This document shows positions 11,550-23,259 of a DNA stretch of 64,000 nt, one piece after another. Both the position numbers and the translations under genes were made by a program. The notes below the pieces were generated by a model. It made no database searches and was not told where the DNA came from. It worked only from the letters and a program-made list of their open reading frames with translations. Source of the DNA: Talpa occidentalis (Eukaryota; Chordata; Mammalia; Eulipotyphla; Talpidae); the NCBI RefSeq assembly GCF_014898055.3, contig NW_023601433.1:68679683-68743682 (forward strand), read 5' to 3'. Numbering within the stretch: position 1 is the stretch's first letter; the number at the start of each line of letters is the position of its first letter.

Positions 11550-11802
11550 GGGCCTCCCCTGGTGGCACAGCGGTTGAGCGCTGGGCTGCGAGGCTGCCCG
11601 CAGCCTCTGCAGTCGCCAGCGAGGGTCCCACATAGCGTGACAGACCTCTCCTGCCGTGTCCGCTGCTCCCCTCGGCTGTGTATTTCATCACTCTGCCTGT
11701 TCTGTTCCCCGCTCTGTCTCTGATGAATTCTCTCGCCCTTCCGCGCTTCTGACTGTACCCAGTGCTTGTATAAATAAAATAAATAAAATCTTGAAAAAAA
11801 AT
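11550..11802 (+). repeat. tRNA-derived SINE (GCGCAGCGGTTGAG-type)
   Basis: Head GGGCCTCCCCTGGTGGCACA, box-like CAGCGGTTGAGCGCTGGG, end GACTGTACCCAGTGCTTG, tail AAATAAAATC. I could not find a convincing TSD. It lies in intron 1. Confidence 0.9.
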
Positions 11803-12022
11803 AGCTTTTCTTTAAAATATATTATTCATATAAATACAGAATTGTATTAAAAATTATAGAATGAATACAAGTACGTTTTCAATTTCTCCCTTTAGATTGG
11901 TAATATGGAAACTACAAATACATACAAATAAAAGCTCTTTGAGGTCTCCAACAATTTTTAATACTACAAAGCGGTTCTGAAACAAAAATACTAGAGAACT
12001 GTTCCTTTAAAATAATTGTACC

Positions 12023-12466
12023 TAGCTAAGCTTTGGAAACAACCCAAATGCCCAAAAATAGATGACTGGATCAAGAAGATGTGGTACATATACACCATGG
12101 AATATTACTTAGCATTCAAAAAAGATAAACACATGCAATTTGCAGCAACATGAATGGCGCTGGAAGGGATCATGCTCAGCGAAATAAGCCAGAAAGAAAA
12201 AGAAAAATACCGGATGGTCTCACTCATAGCACGAATCTAGAAAACTTAAATAAGGGACCAGGAAAAAGAATAACTATAAGAAAGTGAAAATCAAAATCAA
12301 CAAAAAACTATGAACCAGAGACACTCTATGGGGGGTGGGGGGCAGGGAGGGGAGGGATTGGGGTCAAAATAAGGGGGTTGCAATTGTATGGGGAATATAA
12401 AATAAAATTTATTTAAAAAATAAATGAAAAAACAAAAAACAAACAAACAAACAAATAAAATAAAAT
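12023..12466 (+). mobile_element. 5'-truncated L1 3' end
   Basis: It covers the end of ORF2 and the 3' UTR: the AACCCAAATGCCCAAAAATA, GGAATATTACTTAGCATTCA and GCTGGAAGGGATCATGCT strings are typical of young mammalian L1. A G-rich tract (12330-12363) and an A-rich tail follow. A 14-bp TSD AAAATAATTGTACC lies at 12009-12022 and 12467-12480. Confidence 0.9.
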
Positions 12467-12699
12467 AAAATAATTGTACCACTGTACTGTATTGGATTTT
12501 CAAACTCTCTGAAAAAAATCTGACTAGACCAGGAACAAGCAGTACTTGTAAACTCCCTTTATATACCTTTAATAATGGTAGTAAGTCACCCAACTTTCAC
12601 ACTCTCTGTTCATTTGACCAGCACAACTGTCTGTTTATAAAAATGTCAGCTAAAAAAAATACCACGAAAACCAGACTTTTCAGTGCATACACCAAGACA

Positions 12700-14290
12700 G
12701 AGTTTGTGCTTCTGTCTTCCCTTGTCTGCTGGCCAGCTGGAGTAGACACTGATGGGAGTACCCCATCCCAAGCCCCCCTCAGAACTTCTGATTTCTCTGC
12801 CACAGAATTTAGGAGGTATGGGAGGTCACCACCCCAGTGCTAAGGGTACGGTTGGTTTGTTCTCATTCCATCACAGTGATCCCATCCTTCCTGATAGATG
12901 TTTTCAGGATTGGCATGGAACTTGGTTCTGGTGTGTATGACATAAAGGAAGATCTGCTGGAGTCTTGTGGGAGAGCCTTTTACCAAGGGGTCTAGAGAAG
13001 AAGTTTCCTCCATGACTCTGGATTTAGCCACATTCCACATGTGGAAATGATGCCATGAGCTACCATATCATTTGGTGACTATACAGGGACAGACAATGCA
13101 GACATAAGTTTTTAAGGAAAAGGGAATAATTTTGACTGGTGACTTTGTTTAGTCACTAACTCAACTATCTTTGAAAGTTGTCGCACCTCTGGTCTTCCTG
13201 TAATACACTAAAATAAATGTACCAATTGGTGAGTGTTTGTGTCAACTATAGCTGAAGGCATCCTAACTGATATTCTGGCCATGAGATGTTAAATGAATTA
13301 CTTGGCCTTAGTTTCCTCTTAAATAATGGTGCCTATTTCAAAGAACTATTGTCAGGATTCCTGCATTAATAAGAAGAAGTGCTTTGAATAGTGCATAGTA
13401 AGCCCTCAAGAAATACTACCCAAGAAATATTACCCATTATTGGTGCTGAGTTGGTGGTTATTATTGCTATTACTACCATGTTTTGAAATATATTTTTTCA
13501 GGTTTGAAGAAAACTATCAAAGTGGAGCAATATTCAACTTAAAAGGCTGTGTTTAAATAAAAGCTTTTTAATATTCAAAATAATGACTTTCAATTCATCC
13601 CACTAAATATTTCAACTAATCTTTCACACACTCATAAATATCATACTAATGACAGACCTCTCCACAGCATCGTGCAGTTGAGCAGGGAGCATCAGTATCA
13701 CATAATTTCAACTAAAATTTCTGGTGTTTTCCACAGATGTATTTTAGATTTGGTCTAATTCATTTTAGGAGCTTATATTTTTTCTTAGTAACACAGTACG
13801 ATTGCAAAAGGCAGACTCCATGGTTCCTGAACATGCCTTCACATTCTTTCTGGGCATGCCAAGAGTGCAAAGTCCTGACCACATTTACCACAGGCCATTC
13901 CTCAGAACAGTGTTTGCAATGAGCAACCTTGAGAGATGATGTAATGTTTTCTTCCTGCCGAGGAGCAGGCTTGCTACTCCTCACTATAAAAGTAGTGACT
14001 CCCCTAAGCTCAAGGTTCTTCTTTAATGCAACTCATGTGTTGACATCCATGATGGGTCTTTGTGTCACACTCAGCACCTGGAGGGGAAGCAATATGAATG
14101 AATGTGAAGCTGTGGATACTGCCTTTGCCATCAAGAGAAAGTTCTTTGTCTCTGACCCAGGGGTCTTGGTTGGGTCTTCTGCCAACAGCCCTGAAACAAT
14201 TGCAAGCAAACCTTGCAGAGCCTTTTTTGGACTGATCCACAAAAATCTTATCAATAAACGTTTGTGTATTGAATGTCTATTTTTTTAAGA
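12700..14290. other. Intron 1: old unresolved repeats and a MIR
   Basis: From 13280 to 13470 a plus-strand MIR is visible (CTTGGCCTTAGTTTCCTC). The stretches 12700-13270 and 13730-14285 look like degraded LTR or L1-type repeats, but I cannot name them. Several 60-119 codon open frames here have no family resemblance. Confidence 0.4.
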
Positions 14291-14939
14291 ATGATATATA
14301 GCAATCATCTAAAGCTTTGTCTACCTAAAAATTTATAACCATTCTTAAAGTCATTTGTGAAAGCTGCCATTAAATTATAATTATTGCAATAAAATTGAGC
14401 ATGATATTATCCTGCACTATAGAAATGGGTGCATCATACAATCAGTTATGATAATAAATATTAAACATACTTTTGAAAGTATTTTATAATAAGTAGGAGA
14501 AAAGCAGTTTTTAAGTGGTAATAACAAAATCTTAGAGAAAATGTGTTTGGTACTTTTCAAATATGACAGCTATTATTGATGACAAATTGCACGTATGGTA
14601 ATTTTTTTCTAGAATATGTTTTATAGAATTTTTCAAAAATTTCTTTTATGATACATATGGGAATCTTTTCTAAAACATGAAATAAATAAAATCATTATAT
14701 TCCCAAATAAGTGTCCCTCAAAATATAAATACTTCCTAAAATTACTTTTCTTCACATGTCTATAATTATAATCTTTCATTTGCAGTTAGTAAGGCACTTT
14801 ACTAAAACCCAGGTTGTATTACCATCCTGCTTTAAAGGACTTTGGTAACCTTCCCCTACCTAAGAGAATTAAATTCAATCTTTTTATTCTGACCTCCAAA
14901 ATCTGGGTGCAAACTACTTGTTGGAGCTGAAAGCATTTA

Positions 14940-15075
14940 ACATAAAATAATTCATTATCTACTATTTACCAGGCACTGCTTTAGCACCAGCGATAATAGC
15001 AGTGGACAAAGCAGTCATTGTTCTCATGGAACTTACATTCTAATGAGAGAAACAACTAGTTAACAAGCAAACAAA
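14940..15075 (+). repeat. L2/MIR-like ancient repeat
   Basis: TACCAGGCACTGCTTTAGCA and CTCATGGAACTTACATTCTA match the mammal-wide L2-type 3' sequence known from memory. Around it (14290-16080) I see only AT-rich intronic sequence. Confidence 0.55.
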
Positions 15076-16079
15076 AATACGATATACATTCTGAGACAGT
15101 GGTTAAACCTTATCTCTCATTATACATACCTTATGTGCCATACATATATGCTTGTTAAATGTTCCCCAAATATACCTTTACCCTGGCAATATCCTCAGCC
15201 TAGGAAGCATTCACCCCATAATTCTACATATCAAAACATATAAAGTCACTTTATTTCCCTCTAGCTTCTTTTCCTTCTATGTTCTTCCCTTCTCATAGTG
15301 GCAGAATCAACATGGCAGTTATTGACATGGACCCACTTATCCATGATGAGAAAGGCTGGGAACACTTCAGAGGAGAAACCCTAAGTCTCAGTAGCCAAGG
15401 CTTTAGGACAGTAGGGGAGCAGGGACAATAGGACAAAGGTAGCAGGCAGAGGAGAGAGGCAGTATGGTTGGAGATTGGGTACACTGAACAAATAAGTAAA
15501 TCCACTGAAGATGACATTTATTCAGTATCAGAAAAGTTATTTATAAACAGAAAAGGAGTAGAAAAGTACGCTGAGACAATAGAATGGAATTTGATGTCTG
15601 GGTACAAATGCTTGGTTTTCTAATAATATATACATGGATATACAGTTACATAAGCATGTTATGTAAACATATATCATACGCATGTATCTAAACATATATT
15701 TTTCTAGTTTTGTCCAACACAAGGGCCAAGAAGCAATGAGTACACCAAACACCAGATGTTGGTTTCTAAATATTATCCTCCACTAAAGGGAATCAGGAAA
15801 GATGATCCAGAACTGAGATAGCAAAAGCAAAAATAAACTTGGAACAAATATAGGAAATTATAAGTTGAAGATTCTAGATGAAAGGGACATGGAAGTTCTT
15901 AGTTCAGTCTGGCAACTTTTCTGTATATTTGAAGTGATCTCAAAGTAAATTATTTTGTAAATGTTGAACAAGTGCTCAACAATCATGTAGGAAAATGACA
16001 CACTCTGTAGACATTAATCAGTTTCTGCAGTTACCCCAGTGCTCATCAATGGCACTTGAACAAAACAGCCATGGTGTTA

Positions 16080-17290
16080 GGAAAGGAGCTGACAACAAAG
16101 GAGTTGACAGTATGGACTTCCCTTTACAAGGTTGGCCTGGCTGCTACAAGTGCTGAGTGTCCAATCAGACAACATAGAAATCAATACTGAGCCCCCAGTG
16201 TGTCAGGATTAGCCAGTCTGGCAGCTCATGGCAGATTGATAGCATTGAGCCTCTTCCATCACCCTCACTGGGATAGACATATATTCTGGATATGGCTTTG
16301 CATTCCTTGACATCATGCATTTGTCAGAATCATCATAGATTGACTTAAAGCATACATAATGCACTTAAAGAATACATTATCCACTGATATGACATCATGC
16401 ACAGTATCCTTTCTGATCATGTTACATATTTCATAGCAAATGATGTACAGCAGTGGGCTCAAGCCTACAGAATTAAGTGGCCTTATCCTATAGTGCATCC
16501 CTCAGTAATGGCTGGCATAACAGAAAGGCAGAATAGCTTAGTGAAGATTATGGTAGTTGAGAGAGTTCAGTTGAGCTGAATTGCAGTTGCCATTCAGTTG
16601 TGGCCGTTCATGGATGTGGATTTCTATCTTACAGGATGAGGTATATGCTATCTCTTTTATGGCTGTAGGCCCAGGAGTCAAGGATTAGAAGTGGAAGACT
16701 CCGCTCACTCTTATACTTAACTATCCACCCCTGAAGTTATTGCTCCTTGTCCTAGCAGCTTTATAATCTTGTTTGGAGGCCTTAGTTCCCAAGGGGACAG
16801 TGCTTCCATTTGGAAACCCAGTTGAATTAGATAAGAGTGAACTGAACTGATACCTAGCCATTAGGTAATCCTTATGCCACAGAACCAAAGGCTAAAAAAT
16901 AGGTGGCTGAAGTGATTGATTCTGATTACCATGGAGAAAGTGGGCTGGTAGGATACAATGGAAGCAAGGAGGACTGTGTCTGGAATCCAGGGGATTCTCT
17001 CAGATGCCTCTTAGAATTTCTATTCCCAAGTGTAAAGGTTAATGGAAAAATGTAGCAACTAAAAAAATGATAGAACTTTTGAGAAATGAGGACCTTCTGG
17101 AATAAAAATTTGCATCACCTATTAAGTGAGAATCTGCCTGCCAACATCTTTCACCAAGATTTTAACCACTTGACAAACCATCTTCATGGACCACCTCTGG
17201 CCAGAAACCTTTGGCAAGTTTCCCTGCCAGCAGCCAAATCCTCTCCCAGAGGTCTTAATCATAGTCTTTGGTAAGGGTGTGGGGGTGGGA
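16080..17290 (+). mobile_element. Decayed ERVL-type polymerase (integrase) remnant
   Basis: A broken reading at about 16410-16545 gives VQQWAQAYRIKWPYPIVHPS, followed by a GITERQN stretch. This is the end of a retroviral integrase core, where the E of TERQN would be the last catalytic acid of the DDE triad, and the wording is closest to ERVL (class III) integrases. The surrounding bases carry many stops and shifts. No LTR was recognised on either side, so limits are approximate. It is a fossil in intron 1 and makes no protein. Confidence 0.65.
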
Positions 17291-17707
17291 GTTTTCTAAA
17301 TTTGTAGTTCCACCCTCATTTACTATTTCTGCTCTTGGGGTCTGCATTCTACTGTTACAGTACTTGCTTTTACCACCTTTTACAAGTTAAAAATCCTTAT
17401 TAATATTTAATAAGGCACAGGAAATATCTACTTCCTGTTCAGATACTGGTGAGGTTTCTGCCTCCTGTCTGAACCCCAAGTACTACATCAACATAACAAA
17501 TACAAACAGCCACATAAATTTAACTTGTTTCTTTATATTCTACAATGTTGCACATTTAAGGGGCCCCCAGGAGTCATCTTTACAGTCTAGAAATGCAGCT
17601 TTACCCTCCCCAGTGCCAGGTGGCTCATTTTTACTATTCAACTTCATTTTTCATTAAGCTTGAACATATATGTGTTTTCTTTCCTTTCTAACTTAAGCAA
17701 AAACCAA

Positions 17708-17737
17708 AAACAACAACAACAACAACAACAACAAAAA
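17708..17737 (+). repeat. (CAA)n microsatellite
   Basis: About nine CAA units end in an A-run. It probably arose from a retroelement tail. Confidence 0.9.
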
Positions 17738-17919
17738 ACCACGAGGACTATAGATTTATGAAGTCTGGATAGTTTTTATTACAAATAATAATGCTACATG
17801 TCAATTCTACCTCCATAAAACTGAAAAAATAAATTAGAAGTGAATAAACCTTTTTTTTACAGTAGTTCCTTCTGGTGCTATCACAGGGACAGTAAAGGAG
17901 CAAAATCCAAGCACTGAAT

Positions 17920-18288
17920 GGTGTTCTCAATGGGCCCCACTCTCATCTCTACACCAACAAGATCTCAAGCGCTGAGGACAGTTTGCCAAGACCTCTAAGA
18001 GGCTAGGGAGGGGGCACTTTAGGAACTCTGGGCAGCTAAGCAGACATGCTTGACTTAAATCTTAACACATGTGTGCCCTCATTCTCTTGTTTTTCTGACT
18101 GAAGCTCAGACTACATTGCTAGCAGGAGTCTCTCTCCCTCTCTTCTCCTTCTCATTCAACTTGTAAATAAACATTTTTTTTCCCCTCTGCACATCTGCTT
18201 TTAGGTCTTGTCCCCAGTTCTTAAACACAGGGATGAGAACTCATAACCTGGGTCATCCGCGTTTCCCCCAGAGCTGCCCTGCCATAAC
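17920..18288 (+). repeat. LTR-like sequence, probable solo LTR
   Basis: It contains AATAAA near 18166 and ends in GCTGCCCTGCCATAACA, closely like the end of the solo LTR at 45.0-45.5 kb (GGCTGCCCTATAACA). The left end and TSD could not be fixed, so it may be truncated. Confidence 0.5.
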
Positions 18289-18439
18289 ATTACAATAATA
18301 CAATGTGATATTTTAAAATCAGGGTCAATAACTCCATCCTCCGGGGCATTTAAAATAATATTAGTGTTATTTATTGGGTCTTCATTTGTTCCATGTGCAT
18401 TGTTAAGATAAACGCATTAATAGGCACATTTTCCCCTCA

Positions 18440-18600
18440 GGTTATCCTCCCAATCATCTCATAAGAGAGAAATTAACCTTCTTGTTTTGAATATCTGGGA
18501 ACTGAGGTTCAAAGAGTAAAATAACTCATCTAAATCCAAATGCCTGAAATCCCAGATTTGTGTTCTGCTCTCCTGGTGAGGATAGGCATGTGATTCTAAG
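18440..18600 (-). repeat. MIR, antisense
   Basis: It has a GGGAACTGAGGTTCAAAGAG-type core followed by ATAACTCATCTAAATCCA. This is the reverse complement of the MIR core. It is degraded. Confidence 0.55.
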
Positions 18601-19084
18601 GTCTCTTAACTTTTATATGACTGATTCAGAAAGATCTGGCTCATTCATAATCTAAGTGAAAAATGATGGTTGATTCTTCAATTTCCTTTCAAATTCCAAA
18701 TCTCTAATTTTAGATGACAACCCCGTTGCTTAGAACAGAAACCCACATCACAACAATTAGCTAATTGGATCCTGCACTGTCCTTATTTATAGTTTCAGTG
18801 ATTCCATTTCTGAATAATAGCTTGGTGGTTATGCATAAAATGCCATCTTGGAAAGATAATGATTTTCAATTAATTACATACCAAATTAACTTGTTAATTT
18901 ATAATAGAAAACAGATCCATAAATGGTTATTAGTAGAATGCAATGACATGTCTCACTGATCGTAGAACACACTAGCCTAGTGAACATTACAGACAAGTTC
19001 CTGTACTCCAGACCCTTCCTGGGGTTCTTCTAGAACTGGCCCTATGTATCCCTTTAACTGGCAGCTTATTTGTATCCTTTGATA

Positions 19085-19345
19085 TTCTTTGTAGTACTCT
19101 GTAATAAATGGATAACCTAGTAATTAAATTGATTTCCTGAATTCTGTGAGGCACTCTAACAAGTTAACTGAAGCTGAGGAAGCATTGTGGGAACCTCAGG
19201 TTCACAATCTACAACTGGTCATCAGACACATAGATGACAACTTGGACTTGGGAGTGCAGCGAGGATGGGGGCTTGGGGGGCAGTCTGGAGTCCAAGTCCA
19301 TGAAGGAAACTGTATCCGCTGAGAACTGGAGAATTATTCGGTGGT
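19085..19345 (+). repeat. Old L1-type 3'-UTR fragment
   Basis: TTTCCTGAATTCTGTGAGGC and GTGGGAACCTCAGGTT follow a common mammalian L1M-type 3' UTR text, also seen at 34.98-35.28 kb. The exact subfamily is not assigned. Confidence 0.5.
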
Positions 19346-19392
19346 GTTGAAAAACTCGTCAGACCATCTCATTCACTGCTGAAGTCCCTTCA

Positions 19393-19661
19393 GGGCCTCC
19401 CTGGTGGCACAAGGGGTTAAGATGCAACCTATGAAGCTATCCACAGCCACTGCAGCACGAGTTTGATCCCTGGCCAGGGAGCTACCCACATGGCGCAGCA
19501 GACCTCGCCTGACTTGCCCACTGCTCCCCTCAGCTGTGTACTTCGGTCAATCTGCCTGTTCTGTTCCCCCACTCTGTCTCTGGTGAATCCTCTCACTCCC
19601 CCACACCTCTGGCCCATACCCCATTCTTGTATGCATAAATAAATAAATCTTTAAAAAAAAA
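19393..19661 (+). repeat. tRNA-derived SINE (CAAGGGGTTAAG-type)
   Basis: Head GGGCCTCCCTGGTGG, end CCCATTCTTGTATGCATAAA, A-tail. TSD of 15 bp (14/15; GCTGAAGTCCCTTCA) at 19378-19392 and 19662-19676. Confidence 0.93.
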
Positions 19662-20560
19662 GCTGAAGTCCTTTCAATGACAATCTAAGTCCCATACCAC
19701 CTGGCACTACTTCCTCATCTCTGTTATAATCTCCTCTGCTCTCTCTTCTTCCTCTCCTCTACCCACACTGGTGTCCTTGCTGGTCCAGGAACGTCCAGTC
19801 CCACTTCTATCTGCCTCTTGTTCTCCACCTGGATATATACTCTGACATATCTCCCCCTCAATGAGCCTACCAGGGTTGCAGTCAGTACTTGAGTCTCTCC
19901 CACTCATACTGAGGCACCAACACATATCCTTAACATTGTGGGTGAAAGAAATTAACAAGGACACCAGTGGTTCCTTTGTTCAGGAAACCTGCATTTTCTG
20001 AGTTCCTGGTACTCTCAGTCTGTCCTCAGAACCAGCCAGTGTGTTTTGCTGGAGAGCTATGCCCCATGGAGCCCAGGAATCCAGGACAGGAAATCATTCC
20101 TATCAGGAAACAACTAGAATAGGTTAGACACTATGTCTATGGTACCCAGCATGTGCTCTCTCCAATATGTGTATTTCGCAACCACCACTAAATCGATGCT
20201 GTGTGTTGCCTGATTCATTCTTACAAGTTTCTTAATACAGGTGAGTCAGGAACGCTGAGCTCAGCAGTGCGATTTCATTGGCTAAATCCCATTTACACAC
20301 TAAGTATAGCTGTGGTCCTTTCTATTGACTAACCTGCTGCCTTAGTGTGTGGGTGGGGCTCACCTCTAAGCTTCATCAGCAGCTGTGAGACTCTTGTACT
20401 AGAAAATGGTAATTACTTCCATAGCTGCCAACCTAACCCAGTGCTGGCCACTTACCAGTTTTAAAAGGGTTTTAGAAAGAAAAATACATTTTCCCAGAAA
20501 CATCTGCTTTACAATATCCAAATAACAAAACTGAGGCAAAGGAGACAAAGAGGAAAGACA

Positions 20561-20588
20561 TGGAAAAAAAAAAAAAAAAAAAAAAAAA
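20561..20588 (+). repeat. Poly-A run
   Basis: An uninterrupted A run of about 26 bases lies in non-repetitive surroundings of intron 1. I see no retroelement body directly attached. Confidence 0.85.
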
Positions 20589-20915
20589 GAAGGAATAACC
20601 AGGTTTTCCCAGCTGAACAAAAGTAGAGCATTCCTCTGAAACCTTTCATTAGTGAAAGGGCATATACAAGTACTATAAATTTATACGGAATATTTTTTGA
20701 GTACTCCCACTTCCAAAAATACCCTACGAAAGCACTCTAAACAACACATAAATCCTGAAATAGCACTAACATATAGTGAAAGCACAAATGATAAATAGTG
20801 CGAAAAGTTGATATAAAAGCCATTTTTAAAATGGGGTCAGGCAGCAACAGAGAAATCCCATTACCAGGCTTGTTTGAACTGGACCAGAGAAACTTACCTG
20901 GACAAAAAGGAGATT

Positions 20916-21175
20916 TTTTTTTTAAAGATTTATTTATTTATGCATACAAGAGCTGGGGTACAGGCCAGAGGTGCAGGGGGTGAAAGGATTCACCAGAGAC
21001 AGAGTGGGGAACAGAACAGGCAGACTGACTGAAATACACTGCTGAGGGGAACAGCGGGCGAGTCAGGAGAGGTCTGTTGCACCATGTGGGTATCTCCCTG
21101 CCCAGGGATCAAACTCATGCTGCAGAGGCTGCTTCATAGGTTGCGTCTTAACCCCTTGCACCACCAGGGAGGCCC
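20916..21175 (-). repeat. tRNA-derived SINE, antisense
   Basis: Poly-T, AAAGATTTATTTATTTATGC at the tail end, and CACCACCAGGGAGGCCC at the head end. Imperfect TSD (AAAAGGAGATTTTT / AAAAGGAAATTTTT). Confidence 0.9.
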
Positions 21176-21338
21176 CCAAAAGGAAATTTTTAAAGAACCT
21201 AGTTAGCAAACAATTCTTTGAGAAGTCATCCTTTACCACAAGAACTGATGATTGTGGATTTTCCTGTGGACAGAATCAGCAACAATTGTATTCCGCCAAG
21301 AATAACTTCATCATATCCTTCTAAACAATTTACCTCAT

Positions 21339-21595
21339 CTTTTTTAAAAAAGATTTATTTATTTATGCATACAAGAACTGGGGTATAGACCAGAGGTGGA
21401 GGGGGTGGGTGAGAGGATTCACTAGAGACAGAGTGGGGAGCAGAACAGGCAGACTGACTGAAATACACTGCTGAGGGAAGCAGCAGGCAAGACAGTGGGT
21501 ATCTCCCTGGCCTGCCAGGGATGGAACTCATGCTGCAGTGGCTGCAGATAGCTTCACAGTGCTGTGCTTAACCCCTGCACCACCAGGGAGGCCCC
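21339..21595 (-). repeat. tRNA-derived SINE, antisense
   Basis: It has the same layout as the copy 160 bp to its left, but with a different body (short deletion after CAGCAGGCAAGACAG). It inserted separately. TSD not clear. Confidence 0.9.
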
Positions 21596-21999
21596 TTATT
21601 GCCATAAAGTCTCTTTCTTTTTTGTTCTTCTTTGAGACACTATTTAGATTTTCTACCTGAATCTGTGCCCCTGAGATGGAATTCTTAGCTCTGAAATGTG
21701 CTTTTCCTTTTAGTTGCCTCATGAAATTTTAGCTTGACAATACCTAACCTGTTTCAGGAAAGGACCTAGGAGGTGCCTGTGTAGCTGGTCTGGTGTGTAG
21801 AACTTACTTCACATTTCCCCTTTGGATTTCTTTCCCACAGAGAAAACCGGGTGTGTGTGTAGGGGGGTGGGGGTGGGGTGGTACCCATAATTATATTGGC
21901 AAATAATTCTATGACACTATGTAGTGCATATGTATGGCACTCTTCTAAACAGTTATAAAGAATAACTCACTCAGTTCACTTAGCTCCCGCACGCTTTGT

Positions 22000-22130
22000 T
22001 CATTATCATCATGGGATATCTGAGGCACAGAGAAATTAAGTAACTTGCTCAAATCATGAGCTCTGTGAAGGGGTCATTAGCTTTCTAACTCAGGCCCTCT
22101 GGCTTCAGGGCTGATGCTCTTAACGTACAG
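22000..22130 (-). repeat. MIR, antisense
   Basis: TCTGAGGCACAGAGAAATTA, AGTAACTTGCTCAAATCATG and the following text are the reverse complement of the MIR core. Confidence 0.6.
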
Positions 22131-22329
22131 GAATACATTTAAGAAATCAAGGTAACAGCTCTGTGGCCCGGAGCCAGGGGCCAGAAAGAGGTGCAGGGTG
22201 TGGAGGCCCACCTGGAGGCCCCAGGGCGAGGCCAGATTACCAGAACGGTGCCCGGGGCTCAGCCTGCTGGCGGGTCTAGCAGGAGGGGCGAAGGGGCAGG
22301 GCGGGGCCATGCAGCTCCCCCCAAGTCAC

Positions 22330-22412
22330 CTGGGGCTGAACCGGAGTAGTTCAATAGTGGACTCGAGGTGGTCGATGATCTTCCCGATCTCCTTTCTCTC
22401 GGGCTTGTCCAT
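22330..22412 (-). CDS. C10orf67: Exon 1 coding part of C10orf67-like gene
   Basis: It has 83 coding nt: ATG at 22412-22410, 27 codons, and two bases of a split Arg codon (AG|A) completed by exon 2. It encodes MDKPERKEIGKIIDHLESTI followed by ELLRFSP. The donor is CCCCAG|GTGACT. The start is chosen because it lies in a good context (GTGATGG) and an in-frame TGA (22464-22466) stands 17 codons upstream with no ATG between. An overlapping out-of-frame ATG at 22467 would read a small upstream frame across this region. Joined to exons 2-4 the frame gives 141 residues without a stop. The family is DUF4709/C10orf67, recognised from memory; its function is poorly known. The TQT motif, coiled coil and X-box suggest a ciliary or sperm role (inference). 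Confidence 0.72.
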
Positions 22413-22495
22413 CACAGCCCGGGACGTGACCTCCAGGCCGAGGGTCTTTCGCGGAACTGTGGCTCATGGAAGTTAGAGTTGAGAAACAGGCGTCC

Positions 22496-22509
22496 GTTGC
22501 CATGGCGAC
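22496..22509. promoter_or_regulatory. RFX X-box in the promoter
   Basis: GTTGCCATGGCGAC is a near-perfect palindromic X-box. The consensus arms are GTTGCC and GGCAAC, and only one base differs. It lies 84 bp upstream of the chosen ATG, the usual place for RFX sites of ciliary genes. Confidence 0.7.
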
Positions 22510-23194
22510 CCCTGGGGAACTCTGGAAACGCAGGAATCTGTGGGCGGGGCCGGGCGCGCCGAGGCGGGAATGGCTGGGCGGGATCGGAATCACCCCTTAC
22601 AGCTACCCTCAGCCTCCCAACCCTGGGCTTCTCCACCGGGTGTGCTGTTCCCCGGAGCCTCGGGCCGGGCATCCACTTACTGTCAGTGACCCTGCAGCTT
22701 CCCATGCCAGGCCTCCTCTTTGCTGTCTCTTCCCCTAAAGTTGAGAGCACAGCATCAGCGCTTTAAGTGCGCCACGGTGGTGGGGGGTGGGGGGGGTGTT
22801 GATAAGCTTATGTCTTTGTACAAAAACATGCCTCTCTAAGCGACAGTAGATCCAAGGCTTGGTGGCCCTCGCTCTCAGCGCCTCCCTCCCTACTACAAGG
22901 AGATGAAAAATCATGAAGCCATCTTTTAACTATGCTCCTGACATAAGGAGCCGTAGGCGCTCAGAACAATGCCCTAATAAGAGGGAGGCAGGTGGACGGA
23001 CGTGTTGCCTAACACACGTAGGCGTTCGTGGGCAAAAATTTCTTTGCGGATATTAAATATGTTGATATTCCTATTTAATATGAAGGCGGGAATATAAGGC
23101 GTTAAGTTTTCGCCTATACCATCAGCATGGAATTCATTTTTACTAAGTTTCTACGACAATAAGAAGTTTCTTTTTCATAGTGAAACTTGCTCAT

Positions 23195-23252
23195 CCTTTA
23201 TATTAAATTTTGTATCACTCATTGACAACTGATGGGAGATACCCATTCTAAT
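23195..23252 (+). repeat. 58-bp inverted repeat, left arm
   Basis: It is the reverse complement of 25414-25471 with 56 of 58 bases identical; both differences are transitions. Similarity stops sharply at both ends. I do not recognise a transposon terminus. Confidence 0.9.
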
Positions 23253-23259
23253 ATTATCA

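Larger units (their letters stand above)
22150..22800 (-). promoter_or_regulatory. CpG-rich promoter of the C10orf67-like gene
   Basis: This is the only clearly GC- and CpG-rich block of the window. It has GC boxes (GTGGGCGGGGCC near 22540, GGCTGGGCGGG near 22572), an RFX X-box at 22496-22509, and exon 1 at its left side. There is no obvious TATA box. Transcription to the left fits the minus-strand exons. Open frames across the block on both strands reflect GC content and are not separate genes. Confidence 0.75.

Noticed and set aside
13929..14288. 119-codon plus-strand open frame in intron 1
   Set aside because: Opposite-strand frames overlap it and the sequence looks like an old LTR. No protein resemblance.
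22198..22766. Several 80-132 codon open frames in the CpG island, both strands
   Set aside because: High GC content removes stops by chance. Only the MDKPERKE frame continues through a splice donor in the right phase into exon 2.
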